Of a DNA stretch of 64,000 bases, positions 53,993-64,000 are shown one piece after another. The stretch's first letter is position 1; every line of letters begins with the position of its first letter. The DNA comes from Botryosphaeria dothidea. Its lineage: Eukaryota > Ascomycota > Dothideomycetes > Botryosphaeriales > Botryosphaeriaceae. The notes under the pieces are model-generated. The model saw nothing but the letters and a program-made list of their open reading frames with translations. It was not told where the DNA came from and ran no database searches. The position numbers and the translations under genes were made by a program. The DNA lies in contig WWBZ02000062.1 of the NCBI GenBank assembly GCA_011503125.2, positions 2,542,001 through 2,606,000 of the forward strand, given 5' to 3'.

Positions 53993-54453
53993 TGTTACGG
54001 CACAGCCTTCTCAGGTCAGAGAATTACGGATCAACTCCGACGAAACAGCGAGAAGTCGGAAGTCTTACAGAACCGAGGTCACGAGATCACGGATTCTACC
54101 ACGTGAGTTATCACGTGCGACCCACCTATGCCCTTAATAAACGGTATACTAACGCGTGCCCTTAAGTAACGGCACGCTTAGCGATGCCCTTAAAAGACGG
54201 TACTACTAGATTATATATACTCTCTATAGTATATATAGCTTTACTCTCTAGCTAGTATTTAACCCTCCGTAGTTAACTTTATAATAGAATTTAGACTCTA
54301 TTAGTAATAAGGCCTTCGCACGTAGTACTTAGTCTTTAGTCGTCTACTCGTTTCTTACGTACCTCTTCTTATACCTACTTAAGAAAAACCCTTCGATAGG
54401 TTTCTATCCTCTTTAGTATTTAGATTCTTAGAGGTAGAGGCCCGCTCGTTATA
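53993..54453 (+). repeat. Gypsy-D 3' LTR (type Y)
   Basis: 461 bp, aligned without gaps to the left LTR over the part I compared. The first roughly 120 bp are nearly unmutated; after about 54,115 nearly all CA and TG sites have become TA. Preceded by the purine tract aaggggggggatag. Confidence 0.92.
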
Positions 54454-57400
54454 AGGAGGTTAGGATTTTAACGGTAGAATTCTATAACGAGATCTAGATA
54501 TATATCGTCCTTAGATATCTATTAGTTATCCTTATTTCCGTATCCTTCCTATTTAATAAGATATTTAAGCTAATATCTAAATCTTTTATAGTCTAAGATC
54601 TTCTCGACTAGGTATTCGTCTTCTTCGGCATCTAGGTTTTCTAGAATTATCTCCTCTAGAGTTTCTAGAATTATAGCGTTTTCTAGTACTAGCTCGAGTA
54701 ATACTACGTAAAAGGTAGAATTTATTTATATCGTTGTTAGCAATTTAAGTCGATACGTAACGTTTCCGAGTTTTTCTAAAATTTCGAATAAACCGGTTTT
54801 CTTAAAATCTAATTTATCGCTTAGTCGCTTCGATTTAATATTTTTTATAAGGAGGTATACTTTATCCCCCCTCTTAAGGTTTAGTGCCGCCTAGTACCGT
54901 CTATTATAATATTTAGATATTATAATTCGTACGTGCTCGAGGTTAAGACTAATAGCTTTATATAGTTCTTTTAGCTAGTCGGCTTTAAGAATACCTTACT
55001 AGGCTAATTTTCGACTTAGAATAGCTTCTCTATACGCGTCTAGTTCGAATCTATAGTTAGTAAAGAACGGGGATACGTTAGTTAACTCTTATTTAGCGCT
55101 ATTATAGGCGAACTATACTATAGATAGCTATATAGCCTAATCGTCCTATAGGTAGTTAACGAAATAGCGGAGATATTATTCGAGAGTCCGGTTTATCTAT
55201 TCTATCTAACCGTCCGTTTACGGGTATACGGTTATAGAGAGTTTATTCTTAGCCCTAAGTTAGCGTATAAGCGTTTACTAGAATTTAGAACGTATTAGCT
55301 TATCTCTATCCGAAACTAATTCTTCCGGTATTCTATAATTCGTAAAGATATATCGGAGGAACGTATAGGCTAACTATTCTATATTTAATACCTTAAGGTA
55401 GAGTAAGAAGTAAGCGTACTTCGTAAGTCTATCGATAAAGACTAGGATTAAGTCGTACTTAACTCCGGTAAGCGAATCTTTAGACTATAGTAGCTTCGTA
55501 ATAAAGTCTAGCGTAACTAATTACTATAGTCGTTCTAGAACTTCTAGGAGTTATAGCTATCCGTACGGAGTATATATCGCGGCTTTACTTCTAATATAAA
55601 GGTTATATTACGAGACTATACGCTAGACTATCTTCCGTAACCCTAGAAAGTAGAAGTTTTATATAATCCTTTCGGTTATCCTATCGATGCCCTAATATCT
55701 ATACGCGGGTACTTCGTATATATTCTTAACTAGTACTTCTCGTAGTCTTACCGGGATATAGATTAATTCTTTAAAGAGAAGCGTTCCTTCCCTATCTCGA
55801 GTAATACGCGGGTCGTTCTTAAGCGCTAAAAGTTCCTACGCGAAGAAGTCCTATACGTATACTTCTCGAATCTTTAGATACTATAGGTTTAACTCGATAC
55901 GAAGTATTAGAAAAGACGGTCTAGTAAGGATAAGCGATTTATCGCTATCTACTACGAATACTACGGGATACGGCTCGATTCGTTCTTCTATATAGTCTAC
56001 TCTTCTACTAAGCGCGTTAGCGGCGGCGTTATCTATATCTTTTCTATATATAATCTTAAAATCGTAGGAGGCTATTTCTTTAAACTAGCGAACTTATCGT
56101 CGGTTTAGCTCCTTAGTCGTAGTAAAGCGCGTAAGATTTTAATAATCGTAATATACTACTACCTAATAGCTGGCTCCTTTAAGATAGTATCTCTATTACT
56201 TAAATACTAAGACGATGGCTAAGAGCTTCTTATTATAAGTATTATAGTTAAGTTCTACCGGTATAAACTTTCTAGAGTAAAACGCGATTAGATACTATCT
56301 ACCTTAATCGTTAGGCTAGCTAAGATATACTCCGAGGGCGAATTCTAACGTATTAGTTTCTACTTTAATAGGTTTATCGGAATCGTATATTCCTAGAACC
56401 GGTGCTTCGTAAAACATCCGTTTAAGCGATTCGAAGGCTTATTACTAATCGTCTTCCTATTTAAAGCTATACTCCTTTCGGGTAAGTCGCGTTAAAGATT
56501 TCGTAACCTTTAAATAGTTCTAAATAAACTTTCGGTAGAAGTTCGCGAATCTAAGAAAGGACTAAACTTCCTTAATTATCTTAGGTACTAGCTATTCTCT
56601 AATAGAATCTAGTTTCGAGTCGTCTATACCGACGTAACCTAGGGTAATAATAAAGCCTAAGAATTCTATCCTTTAAACGTGCTATTCGTATTTCTCGAGT
56701 ACGATAGATAGATTCTTTGCCTAGAGGGCTTCTAGAACTTTTCTAATATACTTCTTATAATCCTCGAGAGTTTCTAAAAAGATAAGAATATTATCGAGGT
56801 AAGCTAAGTAGAAGATATTTAAGTATTCGCGTAGCGTATTGTTAACGAGATTTTAGAAGATTACTAGCGCGTTAGTAAGCCCGAAGGGTATAACCGTATA
56901 CTCGTAGAGTTCTAGCCTCGTTCTAAAGGCTATCTTCTATTCTTCCCCTTCTTTAATCCTAACTAGATAATATCCTTCCTAGAGATCTAGCTTCGTAAAG
57001 TACTTTACCTTCCCTAACTTATTCTAGAGCTTATTAATACGTAGGAGCGGATAGCGGTTTTTAATCGTAATATTATTAAGTTATCGGTAGTCGATATAGA
57101 GGCGTAGTTTACTATTCTTCTTTAGAACGAAAAAAATCGGATATCCGGCTAATAACGTTAAAGGCCGAATATATCTACGTTCGAGGTTCTTCTTAATATA
57201 TTCCCTTAAAGCCTCTATTTCCTTTACTAATAAGGAGTAGATAGGCTTATAAGCTAGCTTCGTGCCCGGCTTAAGTAGAATCTCGTAGTTCTATAGTTAA
57301 TACTTCGGTAAATCTCCTTTTTCTCTTTCTTAGTAAACGGCTTTTAAGTCCTAGTACTCGCTAGATACCGTTTCTATTTCCGGTATTAGAGGTTCCCCGT

Positions 57401-58081
57401 ATAGATTATTCTATGTCTCTAAACTACCGTATTATCCTTTTCTAATCCTCGCGGGATCGTCTCCTCTAATAGAAGTAGGACTATTCTTATCTTTAAGCCT
57501 TTCCCGTACGGCCTTAGCTAGTACTCTCTATTATACCGCCTATAAGGGTTTAATATATATAAGGTAGACCTGCTGGCCTTAGCGTCTTATACGCTTAAAT
57601 ACCTCTTCTAAGATTATCTAGACGTTAATCTAAGAATCTATAGCTACTAATTACTTACGCGAAGCCTTACTCTTAGCCTTATATCTTTTCCTCGTAGTTC
57701 TTTATAATATATACTATACTTATTCGTCGGAGATACTAGACTCGGTTAGTCTTACTTCGCTTAAGGTGCTATATTTTACTAAGGAAGCGACGTCTCGTAC
57801 GCTACTATTCTAGTTCTATCTTATACCTTTCTTAAGATTACCGTTAATACTACTATTACTAGGTCTTACGCTATTATTACCGTTAATACTACCGTTACTA
57901 GGCCTTACGCTATCGTAGCTAGAGTCGTAGCTTAAGTCGAGGGTATCGTTTCGCTTAGTAGGGCTTATTTCTATAATAGGGCTATATTTTACTAAGAAGG
58001 CTTCGCTACTTACGTCGTAATTCTAGTACTAACTTATACTACTATCGGAGTCGCCTATATAGTTACTATATTTAGGCCTTA

Positions 58082-58695
58082 GCGGGGTAGTATACTAGTA
58101 GGATATACTTCTACGGTAACCTAGTCTTTCTAGAGTAGTATAGGTTCTAAGTTCGAATCTTAGACCGCTTATCTACTCGTAGTATATACGTTCTACGTTA
58201 AAAGTATACGTACCCGCGTTCTCTCTAGCGGTAATAAGGGGGAAAATCTATAAGTAGTTAGGGTGGGCTATAAGTAGTATATACGTCCTACTATAAAAGT
58301 ATACGTACCCGCGTTCTCTCTAGCGGTAATAAGGGGGAGAAGGGCCAGCTAGGCGCTTCTAAAAATAAATTTTAAGAGCGCTTTACTAGCGCTTATAAAT
58401 AGGTAAGCCGGGACTTCTTACGGCTTAGTCTTAAGATTTATAGTTATCTCTCTCTATAGTTCTTCTCCCTCTTAGCTACTCTTCCTACTTTAGATACCGC
58501 TACCGGTATATAGAAAAAACTATACTAAATAGAGTATCTATAGATACTACTATTATAGATAGGAAAGATTTTTACCCGGGCTATCCTAAGAAAGTAGCTA
58601 CGGTTTCTCCTTCTATATACTCTTATAGATAGCTATAGCTATATAGACCCTTCGGAGAGCTAAATTAGCTTAATTAAATTTATCTATCTATCTAT
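58082..58695 (+). mobile_element. tRNA-derived SINE inserted in Gypsy-C pol
   Basis: 614 bp flanked by a 16-bp duplication ctatatttaggcctta (58,066–58,081 and 58,696–58,711). The first 90 bp look like a type II tRNA: gcgg at the start pairs with ccgct near 58,167–58,171, an A-box-like stretch is near 58,087–58,102, and gttcgaatc is an exact B-box core at about 58,151–58,159. The body contains a duplicated segment of about 65 bp (58,180–58,243 and 58,277–58,340). The 3' end shares atagatagc, atagaccc, gagcta and aatttatctatctatc with the end of LINE-2. Strongly RIP-mutated. Confidence 0.75.
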
Positions 58696-59193
58696 CTATA
58701 TTTAGGCCTTATACTAGCTACTTCTCGTATTAATATCGATAGAAGTTTTCGAAGAGTATCTAATAACCTATTCTCCTTTTATAATCCTTATTTTCGTAGA
58801 AGGTTCTCGAGCTTCTCTCGAAAGATAATAGAGTCTTCTTCTTCGAAGTCGAAGATAGGTTTCTATATCTAGATCTAGGGTATATCTAGAATAATATCGT
58901 GCCCGGGAATACGTTAGACGTCGAGGGAAATTCGTTTCTAATAGTTTCCTATCTAGAGGGTTACTTCCTCCGTTTTTATCTTTACCTAGTCTTCTCCGTA
59001 GGCTATCTAGGATCCGTCGAATCTACTAAGGAAATACGGTTCCTATTTCTTACGGTACGGGATATTTATCTTCTATATAAGCTCGTTATAGATAAAATTT
59101 CCGCTTAATCCTATATCGATTAGGATTCTAGTAGGTACTCCGTTAAGTATTCCCTATATTTTAAACTATTTTTATAGATTTAGTCCGGTAAGA

Positions 59194-60816
59194 TTAATTA
59201 ATTAATTAATTAATTTATTTTACGTCTACTCTAAGTTAAAAACTATCTAGACGGCCCTATTTAAAGGAGCTTCCTAGAGGGTGCGTAGTTTCGAGAAAGG
59301 TAAAGGCACGTTAGAGAAAAGAAACGGTTAGATCTAGGCTTTCGAGATAACTAATACTAAGGAAAGTAAGAGGGTTTAAAGAAGTAGTAGGTAAGGAGCG
59401 TAAGCGGATAAGTAGGTATTTTAAATCCTCTCGGATAGTTCGTTAAGGCGCTATTTCCGCGTAGCGATCCTCGTTTCTTTTAGATATTCTAGTATAGCTA
59501 GAATACCTTCTCGGGTATTTAAAACCGAATTAAGGCTAGGGCGTAGTGTCTCTAGGCGTTCTTTTATTTTAAGCCGGGGGGCTTTATAAAGAGAACATTC
59601 TAGTATAAGGTGTCTAGGGGTTTATTTAGCCGTTCCGTACGTATATAGGTCCGTTTCCGCGTAGGAGAACCTATATAGGTAGGACTTAAAGTAGCCGTGT
59701 CCTACTTTTAGTTAGTAAAAGGCGGAGGCTATTTCCCGCTCCGTAGGAGGGAGATTTAGCTTTTTCCTTATTTTCTAACTAAACGTTTTTAAATAGGAGG
59801 ATTCTCGGGCTAGTTTCTTAAGCTTTTCCGCTTTAAAGAGCCACTCCTTATCTAGTTCTTGCTTTACTAGCATTCGGTAGAAAGCTAGGCTAGATTCTTT
59901 AGTTTTTAGAGAGTATTTTACCGCGTACTTTGCTAGGGAATCAGCTTCTTCGTTTCCTACTATATTCCGGTAGCCGGGAACCCATTCTAAGGTAGTTATA
60001 TTATCCCTTTCTCTTAGCGTTCTGGCCGCGCGTAGGGCTCTTATTTGGCACGCTTGTCCGGGGTTTCCGGATAGAGATTTAAGCCTGTAGAGGGCGGCCT
60101 AGTTATCCGCGTAGACTCTAATATCTTTCGAGGAGTATCTATTCTTAACGGCGAGCTCTAGGGCACTAGTTATACCTTCGAGTTCTCCGTTATAGACTAG
60201 TGAATTAGGTCCTAAGTTTAGGACTTTTCTCGTTTGCTCCTCTTTAGATAGGCTTCCCTTATCTACTACTATTCTAACTCCGATTCCCGTTTTATTAGGA
60301 ATAGAACTAGCGTCGGAATATATAGTTATTAGATTTTAGGGAGGGTTTTTAAGAAGGGTTAAGTATTCTTTTGCCTCTTCTTCCTTAGATTTACTAGAGA
60401 TTCTAACCGTATAAGGGGTTTCTTAGTTCTACGGAGAAAAATAAAAGGGATCTAGTTCCTCGTCGAGACCGAGGGGATTAGATAGAAGGAATTCTTTTAG
60501 TTTTTCTAGCCGTGTACTAGCTCTTTCGTACGGTTCTCCTAGTTCTATCCTATTAAGCGTAGCTTTTATAGAATAGGTTTTATCGAGTTTTAACGTTCTA
60601 AGCGCGTAATTCCGAATTTTCGCGTTAAAACGTGCCTCGGGGGGTGGGATAGCGGCTTCTAGCTCTAGCGGAATAATCGGGGCGGTTTTAAAAACCCCTA
60701 GAATCTTTCGGAGGGCTAGATTCTATAATAGGGTAGCTTGTCGTTTAAATGCGGGTTGGTTTTTCTAGTAGATTTCGCATGCGTAGTCTAGAACGGAGTT
60801 TACGTACGCTAGATAA
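59194..60816 (-). mobile_element. LINE-3: 5'-truncated non-LTR element with RNase H
   Basis: Inserted in Gypsy-C in the same region where gag is split in Gypsy-D. Flanked by a 13-bp duplication tagtccggtaaga (59,181–59,193 and 60,817–60,829). On the minus strand it starts within the RT C-terminus and reads through an RNase H domain: ITIYSDASSIPNKTGIG, NSLVYNGELEGITSALELAV, IRVYADN, TTLEWVPGYRNIVGNEEADS, then a C-terminal domain ending in HLILECSLYK. The 3' end is a (ttaa)n tail at the left, different from the (atct)n tail of LINE-2. Relatively few stops. Confidence 0.88.
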
Positions 60817-62837
60817 TAGTCCGGTAAGAGTTTCCGTTTCCGATATACGTAATACTATATAAAGGGACCTAGACTATAGCCCCTAGGTTAGTCCCGTTAC
60901 CGTAGAGCCGTCTAGTTTTTTAGCATAGGGTAGCCGTAGACTTCGCTATATATATAGTCTTCCTATTCGTTAACTTAGAGGTATACTTACTTCTAGTTAG
61001 TCTATTTATCGGCGTTCTACTTCCTTCGCTAATAGACTTTATCCTTTCGAACTTAATATCTAAAGGTTAGTCGATTAAGCTTCCTATCCGGAATCTACTA
61101 GAGTATACGATACTAGATCGTTGCCGTACCGTACTAGTAGAGAATTCGTGCTAGTTCCCGAAGGGAGTCGTAGTCTACTTACTTACGTGCTAAGGTTCCT
61201 TAGTAGTAGCGTTCGACGAGTATCGTTTCTTTAGTTACCGGAAGTTCGTACTTCTTTCCGTCTTATTCGATTTAGATTTCCTAAAAGATATTCTAACGCT
61301 ATTCCTAAATAACCGTAAGCGCGATGCTTTTCTAATACGGAATCTAGATTATTTAGCTAAGATTATCTCCTTCGTCCCGGAGGTAGTTACTAATACTATA
61401 TCTTTTAGCGAGAACTTCTAACGAGATAAGGGTATCTAGCTTATCCGATAGTATAGGTATATTATCTAACTACGTTCTACTAGTACTCTCGTATAGTTCT
61501 TCTATTTCGCTATTAATAAGTTCGTCGTCTAGAGGGAAACTATCGATAATATCGTCGGTCTCGATAACTTCTTCGTTCCTAGTTATTATACCGAAGTTTC
61601 GAGGTTCGTAGGGGTACTATCTAGAGATATCTTTGCTAGTTTAATACGTCTAATAGCTATTATTATAATAGGCTATCTAGTATAGCGTATCGTAGTTATC
61701 TTAGCGAGATATAACTAACGCTTTACGCTAAGCGCTCGAAGTCTACTTATTATTCTTCTTACTATAAGAATTCTACGGATACTTAGAAGAGAAGTATTTA
61801 TTACTACCGTAGATAATATAGAGTCGATCTTTATAGCGCTATTTCTACTTATCCGTCTAGTTCGGATTAGATTCCTTAGGCTTCTTATTATTATAACTAT
61901 TATTACTCTTCTTAGAATTCTATCTACTAGCCGCGTTAAGGGCTATAGCGTCTCCGCCTTCGAGGATTATTCTTTCGCGGCGTAGCTTCGAGGTATTAGA
62001 TTATCGAGAATCTATCTTTTATTTATATATACGACCGTCGATCTAAGACGTAAGGTCTACTATCTTCTAAAAGATAGGTAGATATTCGTAAGTAATTATA
62101 TTCTTCTTAACTTCGTTCTTTAGGCTCTTATAGAAGAGGTCTCGGAAAGTCTCGTCTAACTATTTAAGGTAGGCTACGAGCTACTAAAACTTAGTTACGT
62201 AGATAGCTATAGATCCTATCTATCTAACGGTTATAATATCGTTAGAGGCTTTACGGACTTCGTCTCGATCGTTAAAAGTAGCTCTAAGGTTATCTACGAA
62301 TCCCGTATAGGTATCGAAGATTTCCTTAGTCTTTACCCGTCTCTTCTCGAGAGAGTATTCGTTAGATAGATAGTCGCGAAGGTATAGTTCTATCTATGCC
62401 TCTGCCGTTCCTCTAAGGTAGATTAATATAAAGAGTACTTCCTCGGCGTCGTTATTAAATTATACTTAGTTAAACTAGAGGTAGCGTTATATCTAGAGTA
62501 GAAAGAATTAGAGCTTCTTTCTATTCCTATCGAACTTCTCGAGTACCGCTACTTTAACCTTAGTAGTACTCCGTTTTATTTAGTACGCTAGTAGGCGCTC
62601 GATCTAGGCTTTTTATTCCTAAATAAGTACCTAGAGTTCTTCTCGAGTAGGCTCTATTTACTACGCGGGCGGAGTACGCCCCTAAGTACCCTTAGCGCGA
62701 CTCTTTATTAGGTCGACATCTATCTAAGAACCCGATACTATCGTATACTTTCTCTAAACGCGTTAGGCGGGGTAATACTTAACCTAATAAACTCGTTTCT
62801 AAAAAGGTTCCTCTCCTTATAAGAATAGTAGTTAAAG

Positions 62838-63315
62838 TATAACGAGCGGGCCTCTATCTCTAAGGATCTAAATACTAAAGAGGATAGAAATCTATCGGAG
62901 GGTTTTTCTTAAGTAGGTATAAGAAGAGGTACGTAAGAAACGAGTAGACGACTAAAGACTAAGTACTACGTACGAAGGCCTTATTACTAATAGAGTCTAA
63001 ATTCTATTATAAAGTTAACTACGAAGGTTAAAGCTATCTAAGGAGTATAGTTTATATATACGTATAAGATTATCTATAATCTATATGCTTAGTTAATAGA
63101 GCGCGATTAGTTAGCCTTGGCAACTAATCGAGGGTTGCTAACTAAGCGTACCAGCTTAGTTGGCTCTGTCTGCTTAGTTAGCCTTGGCAACTAAGCGGGT
63201 GGGTCCAACTGATCGCGAGGGTCACGTGACCTCGGATCCTTATGACTCCGACTTCTGTCGTTCCCTGCGGGGCTGATCCTTAACTTCCTCAACCTGTGGA
63301 GGCTGCGCCGTAACA
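62838..63315 (-). repeat. Gypsy-C 5' LTR (type X)
   Basis: 478 bp, partner of 28,331–28,808. On plus it begins tataacgag and ends cgtaaca. The left two thirds (62,838 to about 63,110) are strongly RIP-mutated, while the last 200 bp, including GGTCACGTGACC, keep CA and TG sites. Confidence 0.92.
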
Positions 63316-63320
63316 CTCCG

Positions 63321-64000
63321 GTAGAGAGCCCATATTTAGAGAGTAGTCACACGAGCAACTAAGACCTACCTAGCTATAGGTAGACTACGACACCTCCGCC
63401 CAAAATAGATGCGCTAGCTCTACCAAGTATGCGTAGTTCCCTAAATAGACTATGCCTCAACTATATGGTACTCCCTAAAGAGATATAAATAGCAGGTAGC
63501 AGTGCTCTCTAGAGTCCAGCGAATGGCAATAACTAAGGCTATCTCAGCCTTCCGCACTGTATTAACTAAAGCTCTAGACTACGAGAACTATCTACTACTA
63601 ACAAAGCTACGTCTTTAAGCTAGAGTAGAGAGAGTTATCTATAGCCTTAAAACACTTCCAATCTTACACCTATATAATATACTAGTTAATTAAAGAATCT
63701 TAAAGCTCGACCTAGTAGTTAGCTTTCTTAGCCCTCTTAATATAATCCTTAAGCTACGGAGCCTAAGCCTAGTAGAGGACATTAAAATAATCGACACCTA
63801 CCCCCTGCCACCATGGAAGCCTACACTACTAGATAATATTTAACTACGGCTTCCGGACTCTTAGACTCTAGAGGACTTTAAGAAAAAGCTTTAACTAAAC
63901 CAGTCTAGAAGAATCTTTATAGACGCATCTAAAGTAAAGGAATAACTCGGAGCAGCTATAGTAATCCTTAACTAAATATAGAAAGTCCATAGGTAAGCCT
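63321..64000 (+). mobile_element. LINE-1 segment c (RT thumb and start of RNase H), runs off the window
   Basis: Resumes LINE-1 after the second ctccg. Reads with stops: VCVVP-stop-IDYASTIWYSLKRYK, VLSRVQRMAITKAISAFRTV (typical LINE thumb LxxxQ...I.GAFRT), LLLTKLRL, YPLPPWKP, and RRIFIDASK as the first RNase H motif (expected YTDGS-like) near 63,915, LGAAIVI. The 3' end of the element is outside the window. Confidence 0.87.

Larger units (their letters stand above)
29742..54453 (+). mobile_element. Gypsy-D: plus-strand chromovirus inserted in Gypsy-C
   Basis: 24,712 bp between 461-bp LTRs (29,742–30,202 and 53,993–54,453), flanked by TSD aggag (29,737–29,741 and 54,454–54,458) in the accessory gene of Gypsy-C. 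Own sequence: LTR, gag (from 30,317), pol, accessory antisense gene, purine tract, LTR. It is split by Copia-2, Gypsy-B and a solo LTR. Its LTR has a different 5' half (type Y, TGTTACGACACAGCC) from those of B and C (type X), with a shared 3' part. Confidence 0.92.
54459..62837 (-). pseudogene. Gypsy-C gag-pol on the minus strand, split by SINE and LINE-3
   Basis: Collinear in reverse with gag-pol of B and D. Gag lies at about 60,830–62,720 (minus), protease near 59,000–59,110, RT and RNase H about 56,000–57,300, integrase about 54,900–55,900, and the chromodomain end near 54,460–54,620. Almost no CA or TG dinucleotides remain, and stop codons are very frequent, so this is the most RIP-mutated copy. 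LINE-3 (59,194–60,816) and the SINE (58,082–58,695) interrupt it. Confidence 0.9.
28331..63315 (-). mobile_element. Gypsy-C: minus-strand chromovirus carrying the nested block
   Basis: 34,985 bp from the left LTR (28,331–28,808) to the right LTR (62,838–63,315), each 478 bp and in the same orientation, flanked by the 5-bp TSD ctccg (28,326–28,330 and 63,316–63,320) inside LINE-1. Gypsy-C's own DNA is 28,331–29,741 and 54,459–63,315, minus the SINE and LINE-3 insertions; the rest is Gypsy-D and its passengers. Read on the minus strand: 5' LTR at the right, gag, pol, accessory gene on the opposite strand, purine tract, 3' LTR at the left. Confidence 0.92.

Noticed and set aside
58180..58340. 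CRISPR-like array or tandem satellite
   Set aside because: Only two repeat copies inside a SINE in a eukaryotic context.
28331..63315. A large mobile unit such as a Starship or other giant element
   Set aside because: The 35-kb block has 5-bp duplications and LTR ends and is fully explained by nested retrotransposons; no DUF3435 recombinase or cargo genes seen.

Overview
The window is nuclear DNA of a filamentous ascomycete. Genes carry 44–105 nt spliceosomal introns, the CCAAT-factor subunit HAP5/HapE is of fungal type, and the repeats bear the CpA-to-TpA scars of repeat-induced point mutation (RIP). The gene content and the very repeat-rich, RIP-flattened compartment would fit a Dothideomycete (for example a Mycosphaerellaceae-like genome), but that placement is inference.

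Region 1, about 1–14,200, is gene-bearing and normal in composition. On the minus strand lie HAP5 (cut by the window edge), a purine nucleoside phosphorylase, a conserved fungal protein of unknown function and a signal-peptide/single-TM protein. On the plus strand lie a dead Zn(II)2Cys6 regulator, broken by three Gln-to-stop changes and one lost zinc Cys, and an amadoriase-like FAD oxidase that has lost its C-terminus.

Region 2, about 14,200–21,650, is a transition zone. It holds LTR fragments, a diverged tandem duplication of unknown nature, one multi-exon gene of unknown function (17,782–19,181) and a 5'-truncated Ty1/copia element (Copia-3).

Region 3, about 21,650–64,000, is one nested transposon pile whose order can be read from target-site duplications (TSDs). 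LINE-1 (three pieces: 21,653, 27,317 and 63,321) was split by Copia-1 (21,912–27,316, TSD ttaac) and by a minus-strand Ty3/gypsy chromovirus, Gypsy-C (28,331–63,315, TSD ctccg). Gypsy-C was split by Gypsy-D (29,742–54,453, TSD aggag), by a tRNA-headed SINE (58,082–58,695) and by LINE-3 (59,194–60,816). Gypsy-D was split by Copia-2 (32,275–37,646, TSD ctact), by Gypsy-B (41,647–52,754, TSD gacga) and by a solo Copia-2-family LTR (53,472–53,710, TSD tatta). Gypsy-B was split by LINE-2 (44,022–47,206). All coding regions in the pile are broken by stop codons, mostly of RIP type.

The most interesting content is in the Gypsy elements. Between the end of pol and the 3' LTR, each carries a spliced gene on the opposite strand, encoding a Zn(II)2Cys6-like cysteine cluster followed by a charged coiled coil. 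Three copies are present (28,906–29,736 in C; 51,411–52,180 in B; 52,777–53,894 in D), with an intron at the same place. The host pol ends in a chromodomain plus an AT-hook-like tail that overlaps this gene tail to tail. A second good candidate is the SINE, whose 3' end resembles that of LINE-2, as expected if LINE-2 mobilises it.
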